The translations under genes were made by a program, and so were the position numbers. A stretch of DNA of 64,000 bases from an uncultured Acidobacteriota bacterium (lineage in GTDB: Bacteria > Acidobacteriota > Terriglobia > Bryobacterales > Bryobacteraceae): contig CADECY010000008.1 in NCBI GenBank assembly GCA_902825945.1, forward strand, positions 1 through 64,000, written 5' to 3'. The notes below the pieces were generated by a model. It worked only from the letters and a program-made list of their open reading frames with translations. It did not search any database and was not told the origin of the DNA. This document shows positions 52,016 through 61,387 of this stretch, in pieces; positions within the stretch are counted from its first letter, which is position 1; the number at the start of each line of letters is the position of its first letter.

Positions 52016-53013
52016 AGCGCCTTCGGACGGGAGTAATCGGGCTCGGCCGCTTCGGCGAACTGCATTGCGAAGCGCTGGCTGCGATTCCGGAAGTGGAACT
52101 GCACTCGCTCTGCACCCGCAATCTGGAACGGCTGGCTGGAATCGGCGCGCGATTCAGCGTGTCGCGCTTGTTCACAGACTATCGAAGGATGCTCGAAGAT
52201 CCGGAGCTCGACGCAGTGAGCATCGTGACGATGTGGCGCGATCATGCGGCACCCGCGATCGAAGCAATGCATGCGGGCAAGCACGCCTTCGTCGAGAAGC
52301 CGATGGCTTCGACCGAAGCCGACTGCGCGGCGATGATCCGCGCGAGAGATGAATCAGGCCGGTTCTGCATGGTGGGCCAGATCTGCCGTTTCAATCCGCG
52401 ATATCAGGCCGCCAAACGCGAGATCGAAGCCGGAGCGGTGGGCGATATCGTATCGATCTACGCGCGCCGCAACATTCCGGCCGCGGTCAGCAAGACAGTA
52501 CTCGAAAAGATCGGACCCGTGGCCGGTGACGGTGTCCACGACACGGACCTCATGTTGTGGTTTACCGGCGCGCGGATCGTCAGCGCTTACTGCCAGACGC
52601 ACTCGGTGCGCGGGTTACCGAATCCCGATCTCGGCTGGACCACCTATCGATTCGATACCGGCGCGATCGGTGTGTGCGAGAACGTCTGGTTCCTGCCCGA
52701 GGGCACGCCGTATCGAATCGACGAGCGGATGGAGATCATCGGGACGAAGGGCTGCATCACGATTCAGGAATCCGGCCCAGGGATTTCGGTGTGCGACCCG
52801 TCGGGTTGGCGCGCTCCGGATACGACCTATTGGCCACTCGTTGGCGGTGAGCGTGCGGGCGCGTTGCGGGAAGAACTGCGCTACTTCGCGCGCTGCATTC
52901 AGCAGGGTGCGGCGCCTTCGGTGGTGACGCTCGAGGAGTCCGCCGCCGCGGTTCGCGCGGTTCTGGCAGCGGAGCGGTCCGCCGTGAGCGGAGTGCCTGT
53001 CGTCGTGGAATAG
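52012..53013 (+). CDS. Gfo/Idh/MocA family oxidoreductase
   Basis: A 333-residue protein that starts at the ATG at 52012. Rossmann motif RTGVIGLGRFGELHCEALA (4-22), Glu-Lys-Pro in HAFVEKPMAS (96-98) and the C-terminal domain with VAGDGVHDTDLMLWF. No signal peptide, so it is cytoplasmic, unlike the copy at the left edge. It should oxidise or reduce a sugar or polyol with NAD(P). Translationally coupled to the sulfatase-like gene, it ends the three-gene catabolic operon. Confidence 0.93.
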   Translation: MKRLRTGVIGLGRFGELHCEALAAIPEVELHSLCTRNLERLAGIGARFSVSRLFTDYRRMLEDPELDAVSIVTMWRDHAAPAIEAMHAGKHAFVEKPMASTEADCAAMIRARDESGRFCMVGQICRFNPRYQAAKREIEAGAVGDIVSIYARRNIPAAVSKTVLEKIGPVAGDGVHDTDLMLWFTGARIVSAYCQTHSVRGLPNPDLGWTTYRFDTGAIGVCENVWFLPEGTPYRIDERMEIIGTKGCITIQESGPGISVCDPSGWRAPDTTYWPLVGGERAGALREELRYFARCIQQGAAPSVVTLEESAAAVRAVLAAERSAVSGVPVVVE

Positions 53014-53018
53014 CCAGG

Positions 53019-53198
53019 CTACGCGAACACTTTCTGGATCACTTTACCGCCGAAGTCACGCCGCCACCCGCGAACCACATCGTGAATCCGAACGGGCGGC
53101 GGTCGCGCCCGTTGCCGCCTTTGCGACATGGGCGGTCGGCCGACCTCGCTGCTCCAGATTCGGACGACGAGCGTCGTGTCGAGCAGTCCGAGTTGAGC
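53019..53198 (-). pseudogene. Decayed 3' end of a DUF1501 gene
   Basis: It reads leftwards in pieces: [12 protein letters not shown], then after a deletion VIQKVFA and stop, the exact C-terminus of the DUF1501 protein encoded at 54848-56269. The DNA matches that gene closely, also for the stretch around [19 protein letters not shown], with indels and an internal deletion of about 55 codons. It begins six bases after the oxidoreductase stop. The AlbA_2 gene lies between it and the intact gene. Confidence 0.9.
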
Positions 53199-53376
53199 GG
53201 ACCGGCAATACTGACATGATCACCTGGCTGGGCCCGACTTGCCCGGCCGGAGGGGTGGATCAAAACCTGATCAAAGATGTTGGCTGGCCTGTGTCTCTAT
53301 TGTTTTCAATGATTTATCGGCTCTGCTGGCTTGATCTGCCCGCCAGCAATCAAAACACCGTCAAATTGTGGTTGGA

Positions 53377-54795
53377 TCACACCCAATGAGGCACATAGGC
53401 TGCTTGCGGTTTCACCGGATCAGCGGGCCGGATCAGCTTCCGATCGAGTGCAAGCCGAATGATTCGAGAGACTTGCGCGGCATTCCTGCCCTCGATCCCG
53501 AATCGCTCGCGCAGCGTACTGTTGCGCATCCGCGCTCCGCTGATGAACTGCAGAACGGCATGTTGGTAGCACGCTCGAATATACTCGTCCGTCGTCATCT
53601 CAGCGAACCGTCGTGGCGCGTACAGGACCACCCGTGTTGCGCCGTCCTCCGCCCGGAAATCCGGCGCCGGGAGCTGGAACAGCTCGACGGACCGAACGAC
53701 CTTGTCGATCCCGCTCCCTTGCTCCTCGCAAATTCGCATCCTCCGCATCAACGCGGCCAGCGCCTCATTACGGGATCTCGGCGCACAGTCGATGAACCGG
53801 TCGGGATTGACGAGCGGAGCGCCCGGGTTGGTGATCTCCAGACGATCGTTGAACAACTCGATCAGCGGACCTGTACCGGTGATCGTCAGATCCTGATGGA
53901 TCAAGGCGTTGGCAACCAACTCGCGAATGGCAACGGGCGGGTACAGTGGCGTGCCGGTGCGAAAGGCCTTGTCGATATGTTCATTCCGCGGCACCAGCCC
54001 ATCAATGAAGCCGACGAGATCCTCGAAGTCGAGTGCATACCCCTGTTGGCCTTCGCGCCGGTGGGTGACCGTGTCCGCCCGGCTGTTTCCGCCATACCTC
54101 ACGAACCGAATTCTCTTGCGGGCGATCGAACTGTCGAAGCGGTCGAGTTGAAACGCCAATAGGAGCGCGCCGAGATTGGTGATGTTCCAGCGGCCCCCGA
54201 CGTCGGTTTCGATCAGCCGTTCCTCGACGAGTTTCGCCAGAATCGACTCCTGCTGGCTGGGCCGTGATTGGCCTGTCATGGTGAAGAAGCTCGCTGCGTC
54301 GAGCTGAGCGAGAACCTCGTCACCGGATAGAAACTGCGCGGCCATGCCGCGTTCCCAAGCGTAGGGGCGGATCTTGTCCCAGAGTGCGCGCAAACGGTCC
54401 GGGTAATCCGAAAGCTTCGGAGTGGCGCTGCTGATGCGAATGTAGGCGTGCCCATCGAACTCCACCGGACTCACCGTCGTCGCGGGTACCTCCAGCAGCA
54501 CTACGCGTCCGCCGGGATGTTGGACTTCCTTGAAGGCGAAATTGAGACTGGGTCTGAGGCGCTGCGCCAACCAAAACTCCAGCGGATGGCCCTGTTCCCT
54601 TGCGGCGGAAGGATCGAACGAGGTCCCCACCACATCGTGTGTCTTGTCGGCGATTCCCCAGACCACGTGTGCAGGGTACCGGCCGTACAATCGCGCGGTG
54701 TTCGAGAGCGCCGAGATCAAGCGCCCGATCATGTTCGGGTCCGCGTTGTTCTGCGTGAACTCCGTACAACTGGTTTCCGAAGGCGCGTGACGCAA
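53377..54795 (-). CDS. AlbA_2 (Schlafen-type) ATP-binding transcriptional regulator-like protein
   Basis: A 472-residue protein, with a TTG start at 54795 as the likeliest visible start. The usual N-terminal LIGELR is encoded just upstream in frame without a start codon, so the 5' end may be damaged. The AlbA_2 domain is at about 8-125 (CTEFTQNNADPNMIGRLISA, VVWGIADKTHDVVGTSF); the common Glu-x-Lys is Glu-Phe-Thr here. The C-terminal half has a GHKL-like ATP-binding motif (AIRELVANALIHQDLTITG, DRLEITNPGAPLVNPDRF) and a final winged-helix-like region. Such proteins occur in defence and mobile islands and as regulators. It is flanked on both sides by DUF1501 sequence. Confidence 0.8.
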   Translation of the reverse strand: MRHAPSETSCTEFTQNNADPNMIGRLISALSNTARLYGRYPAHVVWGIADKTHDVVGTSFDPSAAREQGHPLEFWLAQRLRPSLNFAFKEVQHPGGRVVLLEVPATTVSPVEFDGHAYIRISSATPKLSDYPDRLRALWDKIRPYAWERGMAAQFLSGDEVLAQLDAASFFTMTGQSRPSQQESILAKLVEERLIETDVGGRWNITNLGALLLAFQLDRFDSSIARKRIRFVRYGGNSRADTVTHRREGQQGYALDFEDLVGFIDGLVPRNEHIDKAFRTGTPLYPPVAIRELVANALIHQDLTITGTGPLIELFNDRLEITNPGAPLVNPDRFIDCAPRSRNEALAALMRRMRICEEQGSGIDKVVRSVELFQLPAPDFRAEDGATRVVLYAPRRFAEMTTDEYIRACYQHAVLQFISGARMRNSTLRERFGIEGRNAAQVSRIIRLALDRKLIRPADPVKPQAAYVPHWV

Positions 54796-54847
54796 CTCGC
54801 CGATCAGCGCGATGGCACGAGGATCGCTTCGGAACCTTGCGCCTGAG

Positions 54848-56269
54848 CTACGCGAATACCTTCTGAATCACTTTGCCGCCGAAGTCGGTCAGCTTCTCGT
54901 GGCGTCCGTTGTGCAGATACCAGAGCTTGTGCTGATCGAGACCCATCGCATGCAGGATGGTGGCGTGGAAGTCGCGCATGTGCCAGCCGTCGATCGCGCG
55001 CAGTCCGAAGTCGTCGGTGGCGCCGAGCGTTTGTCCGCCTTTCACGCCGCCGCCCGCGAACCACATCGTGAAGCCGAACGGGTTGTGATCGCGCCCGTTG
55101 CCGCTTTGGGACATTGGCAGGCGGCCGAACTCGCTGCCCCAAACGACGAGTGTCGAATCGAGCAGCCCGCGTTGTTTGAGATCGGTGAGCAGCGCCGCGA
55201 CAGGCTGGTCCGACATGCCGCACATCCGCTCGTGGTTCGCCTTCAGGCTGTCGTGGGCATCCCACTGATAGCTCAGCGGACCACCGCCATGATACAACTG
55301 CACGAACCGCACGCCGCGCTCGACGAACCGCCGTGCGAGCAAACAGCGCGTTGCGAATTCGCGTGTATCCGCCAGCGGGCTGTCCATTCCGTAGAGCTTC
55401 CGCGTCGATTCGGATTCCTTTCCGAGGTCCACCGCTTCCGGAGCGTGTGACTGCATTTTGAATGCGAGTTCGTAGGAGGAGATCCGCGCCGCCATTTCCT
55501 GATCCCAGGCCGGCGTGTCGAGATCGTTCATCTTCTGCAGAAGATCGAGGCGCGCGCGCTGACGTTCGTTCGAGATCCCGGCGCCGGGCTGCAGGTGCAG
55601 AATCGGTTTCGATCCGGGCCGCAGCAAGGTTCCCTGATACACGGCCGGCAGGAACGCCGAGCCCCACATCGGTGTGCCACCTTCGGGAGTTCCCTGCGGC
55701 TGCGGCATGACCACGTAGGCAGGCAGATTGTCGGATTCCGATCCGAGCCCGTAGGTGACCCAGGATCCGATCGACGGGTAGCCCATCAGAATCCTGCCGC
55801 TCATCACCTGATACATCGCCGGTGCGTGAACCACGCTCTCGGTGAAGAAATTCCGCACGAAGCAGATGTCATCGACGCACTTGGCGACATTCGGGAACAG
55901 CGTCGAGACATCGGCGCCGCACTGGCCGTGCTTGGAGAATTCGAAGGGGCTGGCGAAGATCGGCGTGGAGCCGTCGGTGAACTGGCTCACCACTTTGCCG
56001 AAGCTCTCGGGTAACGGTTTGCCCTCGTATTGTTTCAGGATCGACTTCGGATCGAAGGTGTCGATCTGGCTCGGTCCGCCGACCATGAACAGGAAAATCA
56101 CCGATTTCGCCTTGCCCGCGAAATGCTGCGCCTTGGCGGCGAGCGGATTCACGCGAGCAGCGGACGCATCGCGGGCGAGCAGCCACTGCAACGCCAGCGA
56201 ACCGAATCCATTGGCGGCACCGCGCAAGACATCGCGCCGGGAAAGGTCATGGGACATAGGCAAACTCAT
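54848..56269 (-). CDS. DUF1501 family secreted protein
   Basis: A 473-residue protein with Tat signal ([23 protein letters not shown]). Sulfatase-fold-like family motifs: [88 protein letters not shown] and [13 protein letters not shown]. The function of DUF1501 is unknown. It nearly always accompanies DUF1549/DUF1553 proteins, as here: its start overlaps the upstream gene by 23 bp. The twin probably works in the periplasm on polymer degradation or cell-surface processes. Confidence 0.95.
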   Translation of the reverse strand: MSLPMSHDLSRRDVLRGAANGFGSLALQWLLARDASAARVNPLAAKAQHFAGKAKSVIFLFMVGGPSQIDTFDPKSILKQYEGKPLPESFGKVVSQFTDGSTPIFASPFEFSKHGQCGADVSTLFPNVAKCVDDICFVRNFFTESVVHAPAMYQVMSGRILMGYPSIGSWVTYGLGSESDNLPAYVVMPQPQGTPEGGTPMWGSAFLPAVYQGTLLRPGSKPILHLQPGAGISNERQRARLDLLQKMNDLDTPAWDQEMAARISSYELAFKMQSHAPEAVDLGKESESTRKLYGMDSPLADTREFATRCLLARRFVERGVRFVQLYHGGGPLSYQWDAHDSLKANHERMCGMSDQPVAALLTDLKQRGLLDSTLVVWGSEFGRLPMSQSGNGRDHNPFGFTMWFAGGGVKGGQTLGATDDFGLRAIDGWHMRDFHATILHAMGLDQHKLWYLHNGRHEKLTDFGGKVIQKVFA

Positions 56270-58421
56270 TCCGGTTCAGAAGAGCGAGGCAGAAATCCGA
56301 GAGCAAACCGCCCTTGGCGAAAAACTCCGTGGCCATCGCGGTTTCGGCGGGTTTCGGGGCTCGCGCGAGCGCGAGTTGATACGCACGGGGAACTTTGCAA
56401 TCGGCGCGATCTCCGCACTCGCGTTCGAGCCGCGCAGCGAACCGCTCCGATTGCTTCTGCATGAACTCGCTGTTCAACAACGAAAGCGCCTGCAGCGCGT
56501 GCGTGCTGGTGGGCCGGATCGGACACGACGACATGTTGTCCGGCTGATCGAAGTTGGCGAGAAACGGCAATCGCACGGTGCGCTTGTTCAGGAGATAAAG
56601 GCTGCGACGGTCATACTGCGCCGGGTCCCGATCGGCGGACCACAGGTTGTCAGGCTCGCCTTCGGTGAAGATCAAATCGTAGACCTCGGGTTCGAGCGGA
56701 ACTCGCACGGGCCGACCGCCCATCTTCGCATTGAGCGCTCCCGTGACGGCGAGCACGCTGTCGCGAAGGAACTCGGCTTCGAGGCGGCGCCGGTTGGCGC
56801 GCCAGTAGAGCTTGTTGTCGGGGTCGATCGCCGCGCGGGCTTCGTCGCGATCGGTGTCCTGCTGGTAGGCGCTCGACATCACGATCAACCGGTCGATCGC
56901 CTTGATGCTCCAACCGCGTTCGACGAATTCGACCGCAAGCCAGTCGAGCAACTTCGCGTTGGAGGGACGCGTTCCGAGCACGCCGAAATCGTTGGGCGTC
57001 GCCACCAGTCCGGTACCCATGCGGAACTGCCAGATCCGGTTCGCCATTACGCGGGCGGTCAGTGGATGCGTGGGTGAAGCGATCCAGTTGGCGAGAACCG
57101 ACCGGCGCCCCGCGGAAGGTGCGTCGACTTGCGGCGGATCGAGCACGCGCAGCAGTCCCGGACCGACTTCCCCGAGCTTCATCTTGTGATTGCCGACCTT
57201 GAGAATATGTGTCGGATGCGCGGTGTCCTTGTTCACCACCGCGAAGGCGGCGGGCAGCGGATCGGGCTTCTCGTTCTCGATCGCGTGCATCTGCTTACGC
57301 AACTCGGCGCGGCGGGCCTTCTCTTCCGCCGGAATCGCCGCGAGCAGTTCGTACCAAGGCACCTTGACCTGGGCCTCGGCCTCTTTCGCCAACCGCTTCT
57401 GCTCTTCGTTGCGCTGATCCTTGGGAACGGCAAGCGCGTCACGGAACCGCGGCTCGAGCTTGGCCACCTTCTCCTCGCGCAAGCGCTTCGAATAGGGCTT
57501 CTCGATCTCGGCGAGTTGATCTTTGACCGGCTTCAGGCGCGCCTGATGCGCCTTCACGGCGGCCTCGTGCGCCTGCTTCTGCTCTTCCGTCGCCAGCGCA
57601 ATGTCCTTGCCTTCGGTGCCCGCGAACACCGCCTGCAGCCGGTAGTAGTCAGCCTGGGGAATCGGATCGAACTTGTGATTGTGGCAGCGCGCGCAGCCGA
57701 CGGTGAGCCCGAGATAGACCGCGCCGATCGCGCTCGTCATCTCGGTGAGCACCTCCTGACGCTCCATCTCCACGTCCTTCATGCCACCCACGATGTGGAT
57801 CGGGCCCGCGCGATGGAATCCAGTGGCGATGAGCGCGTCGCGATTTCCAGGGAACAGTTCGTCACCCGCAAGTTGTTCCTTGACGAAGCGGTCGAATGGC
57901 GTGTCTTCGTTGAGCGACTTCACCACGTAGTCGCGATATTGCCATGCGTGCGGGCGAAAGCCATCGCCCTCGTATCCGTTCGTGTCGGCGTAGCGGACAA
58001 CGTCGAGCCACTTCACCGCCCAGCGTTCGCCGTAATGCGGAGACTTCATCAGCCGGTCGATCACGTTCGCGTAGGCATCCGGCGAACTGTCGGCGAGAAA
58101 CGAGCGGACCTCGGCGGGTGTGGGCGGGAGTCCGGTGAGGTCGAGCGTGACGCGCCGGATCAGCCGCGCCTTGTCGATGGGCGCGGACGGACGAAGTTGC
58201 TTCGACTGCATGGCTTCGAGTAGGAAAGCGTCGATCGGCGTTCGGACCCACGGATCGTTCAGCGCGGGGATCGCCGGCTTGACCGGTTGCTTGAACGCCC
58301 ACCAGCCCTTGCGCGATGCAACCCAGGTGTCATCCTTGTCGACCCACGCGGCCGCCGTGAAGGCGGCGCACAGCAAGAGCACGGAGAGCCTGGATTTGCG
58401 AAGCATTGTTTCCGAGTTCAT
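56247..58421 (-). CDS. DUF1549/DUF1553 (PSD1-type) secreted protein
   Basis: A 724-residue protein from the ATG at 58421; a second ATG at 58406 with CGGAAAC upstream is also possible. Signal peptide: [15 protein letters not shown]. The DUF1549 domain has [32 protein letters not shown] and [26 protein letters not shown] motif follows ([19 protein letters not shown]), which could bind heme c or a metal. A Lys/Glu-rich coiled region (about 310-400) separates this from DUF1553 ([55 protein letters not shown]). Function unknown; it is paired with DUF1501. Confidence 0.95.
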   Translation of the reverse strand: MNSETMLRKSRLSVLLLCAAFTAAAWVDKDDTWVASRKGWWAFKQPVKPAIPALNDPWVRTPIDAFLLEAMQSKQLRPSAPIDKARLIRRVTLDLTGLPPTPAEVRSFLADSSPDAYANVIDRLMKSPHYGERWAVKWLDVVRYADTNGYEGDGFRPHAWQYRDYVVKSLNEDTPFDRFVKEQLAGDELFPGNRDALIATGFHRAGPIHIVGGMKDVEMERQEVLTEMTSAIGAVYLGLTVGCARCHNHKFDPIPQADYYRLQAVFAGTEGKDIALATEEQKQAHEAAVKAHQARLKPVKDQLAEIEKPYSKRLREEKVAKLEPRFRDALAVPKDQRNEEQKRLAKEAEAQVKVPWYELLAAIPAEEKARRAELRKQMHAIENEKPDPLPAAFAVVNKDTAHPTHILKVGNHKMKLGEVGPGLLRVLDPPQVDAPSAGRRSVLANWIASPTHPLTARVMANRIWQFRMGTGLVATPNDFGVLGTRPSNAKLLDWLAVEFVERGWSIKAIDRLIVMSSAYQQDTDRDEARAAIDPDNKLYWRANRRRLEAEFLRDSVLAVTGALNAKMGGRPVRVPLEPEVYDLIFTEGEPDNLWSADRDPAQYDRRSLYLLNKRTVRLPFLANFDQPDNMSSCPIRPTSTHALQALSLLNSEFMQKQSERFAARLERECGDRADCKVPRAYQLALARAPKPAETAMATEFFAKGGLLSDFCLALLNRNEFAYVP

Positions 58422-58484
58422 TGTACTTCGAGAGGAGGGTGCGGAGCCGCCGGCTGATAGAATCGGGAGCCGGGAAGGAGGTGT

Positions 58485-58904
58485 ATGGGATACGCAATCG
58501 GAGGCCTGCTCGCGCTGGCCGTTTCGCTGTTTGCCCGATTCGTGGGTTTGGACCGCGATCGCGCGTTCTATCCGACGGTGCTGATCGTAGTCGGGTCCTA
58601 CTACGTGCTCTTTGCGGTGATGGGCGGAACGGCGACGGCTCTGGCGATCGAACTGATCTTCCTGGCGGCCTTCCTCTTGGCGGCTGTCGTGGGATTCAAG
58701 TTCAACCTCTGGATCGCCGCAGCCGGGCTCGCCGGTCATGGCGTGCTCGACTTCTTCCACGCGAGCCTCGTCAGCAATGCCGGCGTCCCGGTCTGGTGGC
58801 CACCCTTCTGCCTCTCGTATGACGTGATCGCCGGAGGATGTCTAGCGTTTCTGCTGTGGCGGCGTCCGGTGCCGGCGCGCGGTCCGCTGGCTGATTCGCG
58901 ATAA
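58485..58904 (+). CDS. Small membrane protein, about four transmembrane helices
   Basis: A 139-residue protein. AAGGAGGT lies two bases before the ATG at 58485. Hydrophobic segments at about 2-20, 27-50, 53-72 and 100-127 (for example LIFLAAFLLAAVVGF) make it an integral membrane protein. HGVLDFFHASLVSNAGVPVWW is a conserved-looking loop. Family not recognised. It is followed 9 bp later by the SGNH hydrolase gene and is divergent from the DUF1549/DUF1553 gene. Confidence 0.75.
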   Translation: MGYAIGGLLALAVSLFARFVGLDRDRAFYPTVLIVVGSYYVLFAVMGGTATALAIELIFLAAFLLAAVVGFKFNLWIAAAGLAGHGVLDFFHASLVSNAGVPVWWPPFCLSYDVIAGGCLAFLLWRRPVPARGPLADSR

Positions 58905-58913
58905 GCTGATCGA

Positions 58914-59579
58914 ATGCGCTCCCGCTTTTCGCTCCTGCTCGCCGCAGCGATGGTTCTGGCCGCGCAAGCTCCGCCAAATCCCGCTTACGCCCCGGTGCAG
59001 GACGATCCCGCTCTTCCGCGAGTCCTGCTGATCGGCGATTCGATTTCGATCGGCTACACGGTCCCGGTGCGGAAGATGCTGGCGGGCAAGGCGAACGTTC
59101 ATCGTCCGGCAACGAACTCGGCGCATACGCGCAAGGGGCTCGAGGAACTCGACCAGTGGCTGGGTATGGGCCGCTGGGACGTGATCCATTTCAACTGGGG
59201 CTTGCACGACCTGAAGCGAATGGAGAAAGGCGAACATCAGGTTCCGCTGGAAGAGTATTCGAAGAACATGGCGGCGCTCGTTGCGCGATTGAAGAAGACC
59301 AAAGCGCGCCTGATTTGGGCTTCCACGACTCCGGTGCCCGGCGGTAAGCTGAATCCGCCGCGCGTTCCGGCGGACGTGGAGGCCTACAACGCAGCGGCGC
59401 TCGCCATCATGAAGAAGAACAAGGTGGCGGTGGACGATCTCTACGCGTTCGCCAAGCCGAGGCTCGGGGAGATCCAGCGGCCGGTGAATGTACACTTCAC
59501 GAACGAGGGTTCGGAGGCGCTCGCGCGGGAAGTGGTGGCCTCGATTACGGCGGAACTCGCGAAGGTCAAGCGGAAGTAA
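58914..59579 (+). CDS. SGNH/GDSL-type hydrolase, secreted
   Basis: A 221-residue protein with signal peptide MRSRFSLLLAAAMVLAAQA. Block I is VLLIGDSISIGYTVPVRKML (Ser nucleophile in GDS). The mid block is HFNWGLHDLKR (Asn and Gly/His positions of SGNH), and the C-terminal NVHFTNEGSEALA holds the His (block V, usually Asp-x-x-His; here Asn-Val-His). It is probably an esterase acting on acylated glycans in the periplasm. Confidence 0.88.
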   Translation: MRSRFSLLLAAAMVLAAQAPPNPAYAPVQDDPALPRVLLIGDSISIGYTVPVRKMLAGKANVHRPATNSAHTRKGLEELDQWLGMGRWDVIHFNWGLHDLKRMEKGEHQVPLEEYSKNMAALVARLKKTKARLIWASTTPVPGGKLNPPRVPADVEAYNAAALAIMKKNKVAVDDLYAFAKPRLGEIQRPVNVHFTNEGSEALAREVVASITAELAKVKRK

Positions 59580-60185
59580 CTACGGCAGTTCCTTGATCTC
59601 GATCTTCCGATACTGCACCGGCCAGCCCTCCGACTGCAGACAGATATTACCTTCCGCCGGCCGCGCCCCGAAGCCTTCGTTCACGAGCTCTCCGTTCAGT
59701 ACGACCTTCACCTTGCCGTTCAGGCTGGTGATCTCGTAGCGATCCCACGAACCGAGTGGCGGGCGATTCTTCACGAACGGACCCCGGATGGCTCCACCGA
59801 TTCCGCCGCCGCGAACGCCGAACATGCTCCCGGCCTCTGACCAATGGCCTTGCACTTCGATCGATCGCGGCCAGCCATCCTTCAGCTCCTGTGCGTTGAT
59901 GAAGAAGCCGGCGTTCGGCCAATCGTCCGATGTGGCCTCGGGTCCGCGGGTCCAGCCCTTCGATTCCAGGCGCCACTCGGCGCGGAAAACGTAGTTCTTG
60001 TAGCTCTTCTTGCTGCGCAGGAACCCGTTGGGTTTGCCCGCGCACGAGATCACGCCGTCGCTGTAGGACCACGTTTCGGGCGGAGTCCGCTCGATGATCC
60101 AATGCTCGGAAAGCTCGCGCTCGGGCATGAGCGAAATGAACCCGGGAGAGGCGGCGAAAAACAGGGAGAGGAACCAGTTCAGCAC
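59580..60185 (-). CDS. DUF1080 (3-keto-disaccharide hydrolase-like) secreted protein
   Basis: A 201-residue single-domain protein with a hydrophobic N-terminus (MLNWFLSLFFAASPGF). LamG-like fold motifs: WSYSDGVISCAGKPNGFLRSK, NYVFRAEWRLES, NAGFFINAQ, SIEVQGHWSEAGSMFGVRGG and EGNICLQSEGWPVQYRKIEI. The same domain forms the middle of the large fusion at 18733-21054. It binds or hydrolyses sugars outside the cytoplasm. Its stop abuts the SGNH gene stop with no gap (convergent). Confidence 0.9.
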   Translation of the reverse strand: MLNWFLSLFFAASPGFISLMPERELSEHWIIERTPPETWSYSDGVISCAGKPNGFLRSKKSYKNYVFRAEWRLESKGWTRGPEATSDDWPNAGFFINAQELKDGWPRSIEVQGHWSEAGSMFGVRGGGIGGAIRGPFVKNRPPLGSWDRYEITSLNGKVKVVLNGELVNEGFGARPAEGNICLQSEGWPVQYRKIEIKELP

Positions 60186-60235
60186 GAAACGATCATATCC
60201 GAACCAGCGGGTTCAGGCGATAATGGCCCTTCCCC

Positions 60236-61387
60236 TTGCGAATTCTCATCTCCGCCGGCGAAGCGTCCGGCGACCTTTACGCCTCCGCTCTCGCCACCGC
60301 GCTCCGCCGCCGGCGGCCGGACCTCGAGTTTTTCGGCTGCACCGGACCCCGAATGCGCGCGGCCAGAATCGAGACGGTGGTCGACGCGGCGCAGTTGAAT
60401 GTCGTGGGCTTGGTGGAGGTGGTCCGGCACATTCCGCGGATCTACGGGGAGTTTCGAAAGCTTGCGGAGGCGGCCCGAATCCGGAAACCCGACCTGGCGA
60501 TCCTGACCGACGCGCCGGACTTCCATCTCCGGCTCGCGCCCAAGCTCCACGCAGCGGGTGTTCCCGTCGTCTACCTGATCGCGCCGCAAGTCTGGGCGTG
60601 GCGCAAGGGGCGGATTCCCGCCATGCGGCGCAATCTGGATCACCTGCTCTGCATCTTCCCGTTCGAAGAGGAGTTCTTCCGGACAAACGGCGTTGCGGCG
60701 AGCTACATCGGACATCCGCTCACCAGAATCGTGCGCCCGTCGCTCCCGGCTGCCGAATTTCGCAACAAGTATGGAATTCCGGAGGGGAAGCGGCTGGTGA
60801 CGCTGCTTCCCGGATCGCGCCCTGGCGAGATCGCCCGCCACTTGCGGGTGCTTCCGGCGGCGGTGGAGCGGATCGCAGCGGCGTGTCCGGAGGCCCATTT
60901 CGTCCTCGCTACCCCCTCCGGACTCCGGCAAAAGCTCGGATTAACATTTTTCACGGAACCCATTGGCGCGGCGCCCATCCAACATATTGAAGGCGAAACC
61001 TGGGATGCCATCGCCCACGCTGAGATTGCTCTGGCCGCCAGCGGCACGGTGACGATCGAAGCGACCCTGCTGGGTACGCCCATGGTTGCTTTCTACGAGG
61101 TCAGTCCATTGAGTTGGTGGATGGGCCGGTATTTCGTCAACGTTCCCTTTTTCTCGATGGTCAACCTGGTGGCCGGGCGGAAAATCGTGCCAGAGCTGAT
61201 TCAGCACGATTGCACGCCACACCGGTTGGCCGCCGAAGCGCTGCATCTTCTGAAAGATGCGGGCGCGCGGGATACGATGAAGAGAGACCTGCGAGAAGTA
61301 TCCACCCGGTTGCACACAGAACTGGACCCAATGGACCGGGCTGCCGATATCGTACTCGAGATCGCCCAAGGAGAGCCAAGGAAGTGA
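60236..61387 (+). CDS. lpxB: Lipid-A-disaccharide synthase
   Basis: A 383-residue protein with a TTG start at 60236 giving MRILISAGEASGDLYASAL, the standard N-terminus. Other motifs: LNVVGLVEVVRHIPRI, PDLAILTDAPDFHLRLA, VYLIAPQVWAWRKGRI, TLLPGSRPGEIARH and LAASGTVTIEATLLGTPMV. LpxB joins two acylated glucosamines in lipid A synthesis, confirming a Gram-negative outer membrane. Other lpx genes are not in the window. The stop overlaps the next start (GTGA). Confidence 0.97.
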   Translation: MRILISAGEASGDLYASALATALRRRRPDLEFFGCTGPRMRAARIETVVDAAQLNVVGLVEVVRHIPRIYGEFRKLAEAARIRKPDLAILTDAPDFHLRLAPKLHAAGVPVVYLIAPQVWAWRKGRIPAMRRNLDHLLCIFPFEEEFFRTNGVAASYIGHPLTRIVRPSLPAAEFRNKYGIPEGKRLVTLLPGSRPGEIARHLRVLPAAVERIAAACPEAHFVLATPSGLRQKLGLTFFTEPIGAAPIQHIEGETWDAIAHAEIALAASGTVTIEATLLGTPMVAFYEVSPLSWWMGRYFVNVPFFSMVNLVAGRKIVPELIQHDCTPHRLAAEALHLLKDAGARDTMKRDLREVSTRLHTELDPMDRAADIVLEIAQGEPRK

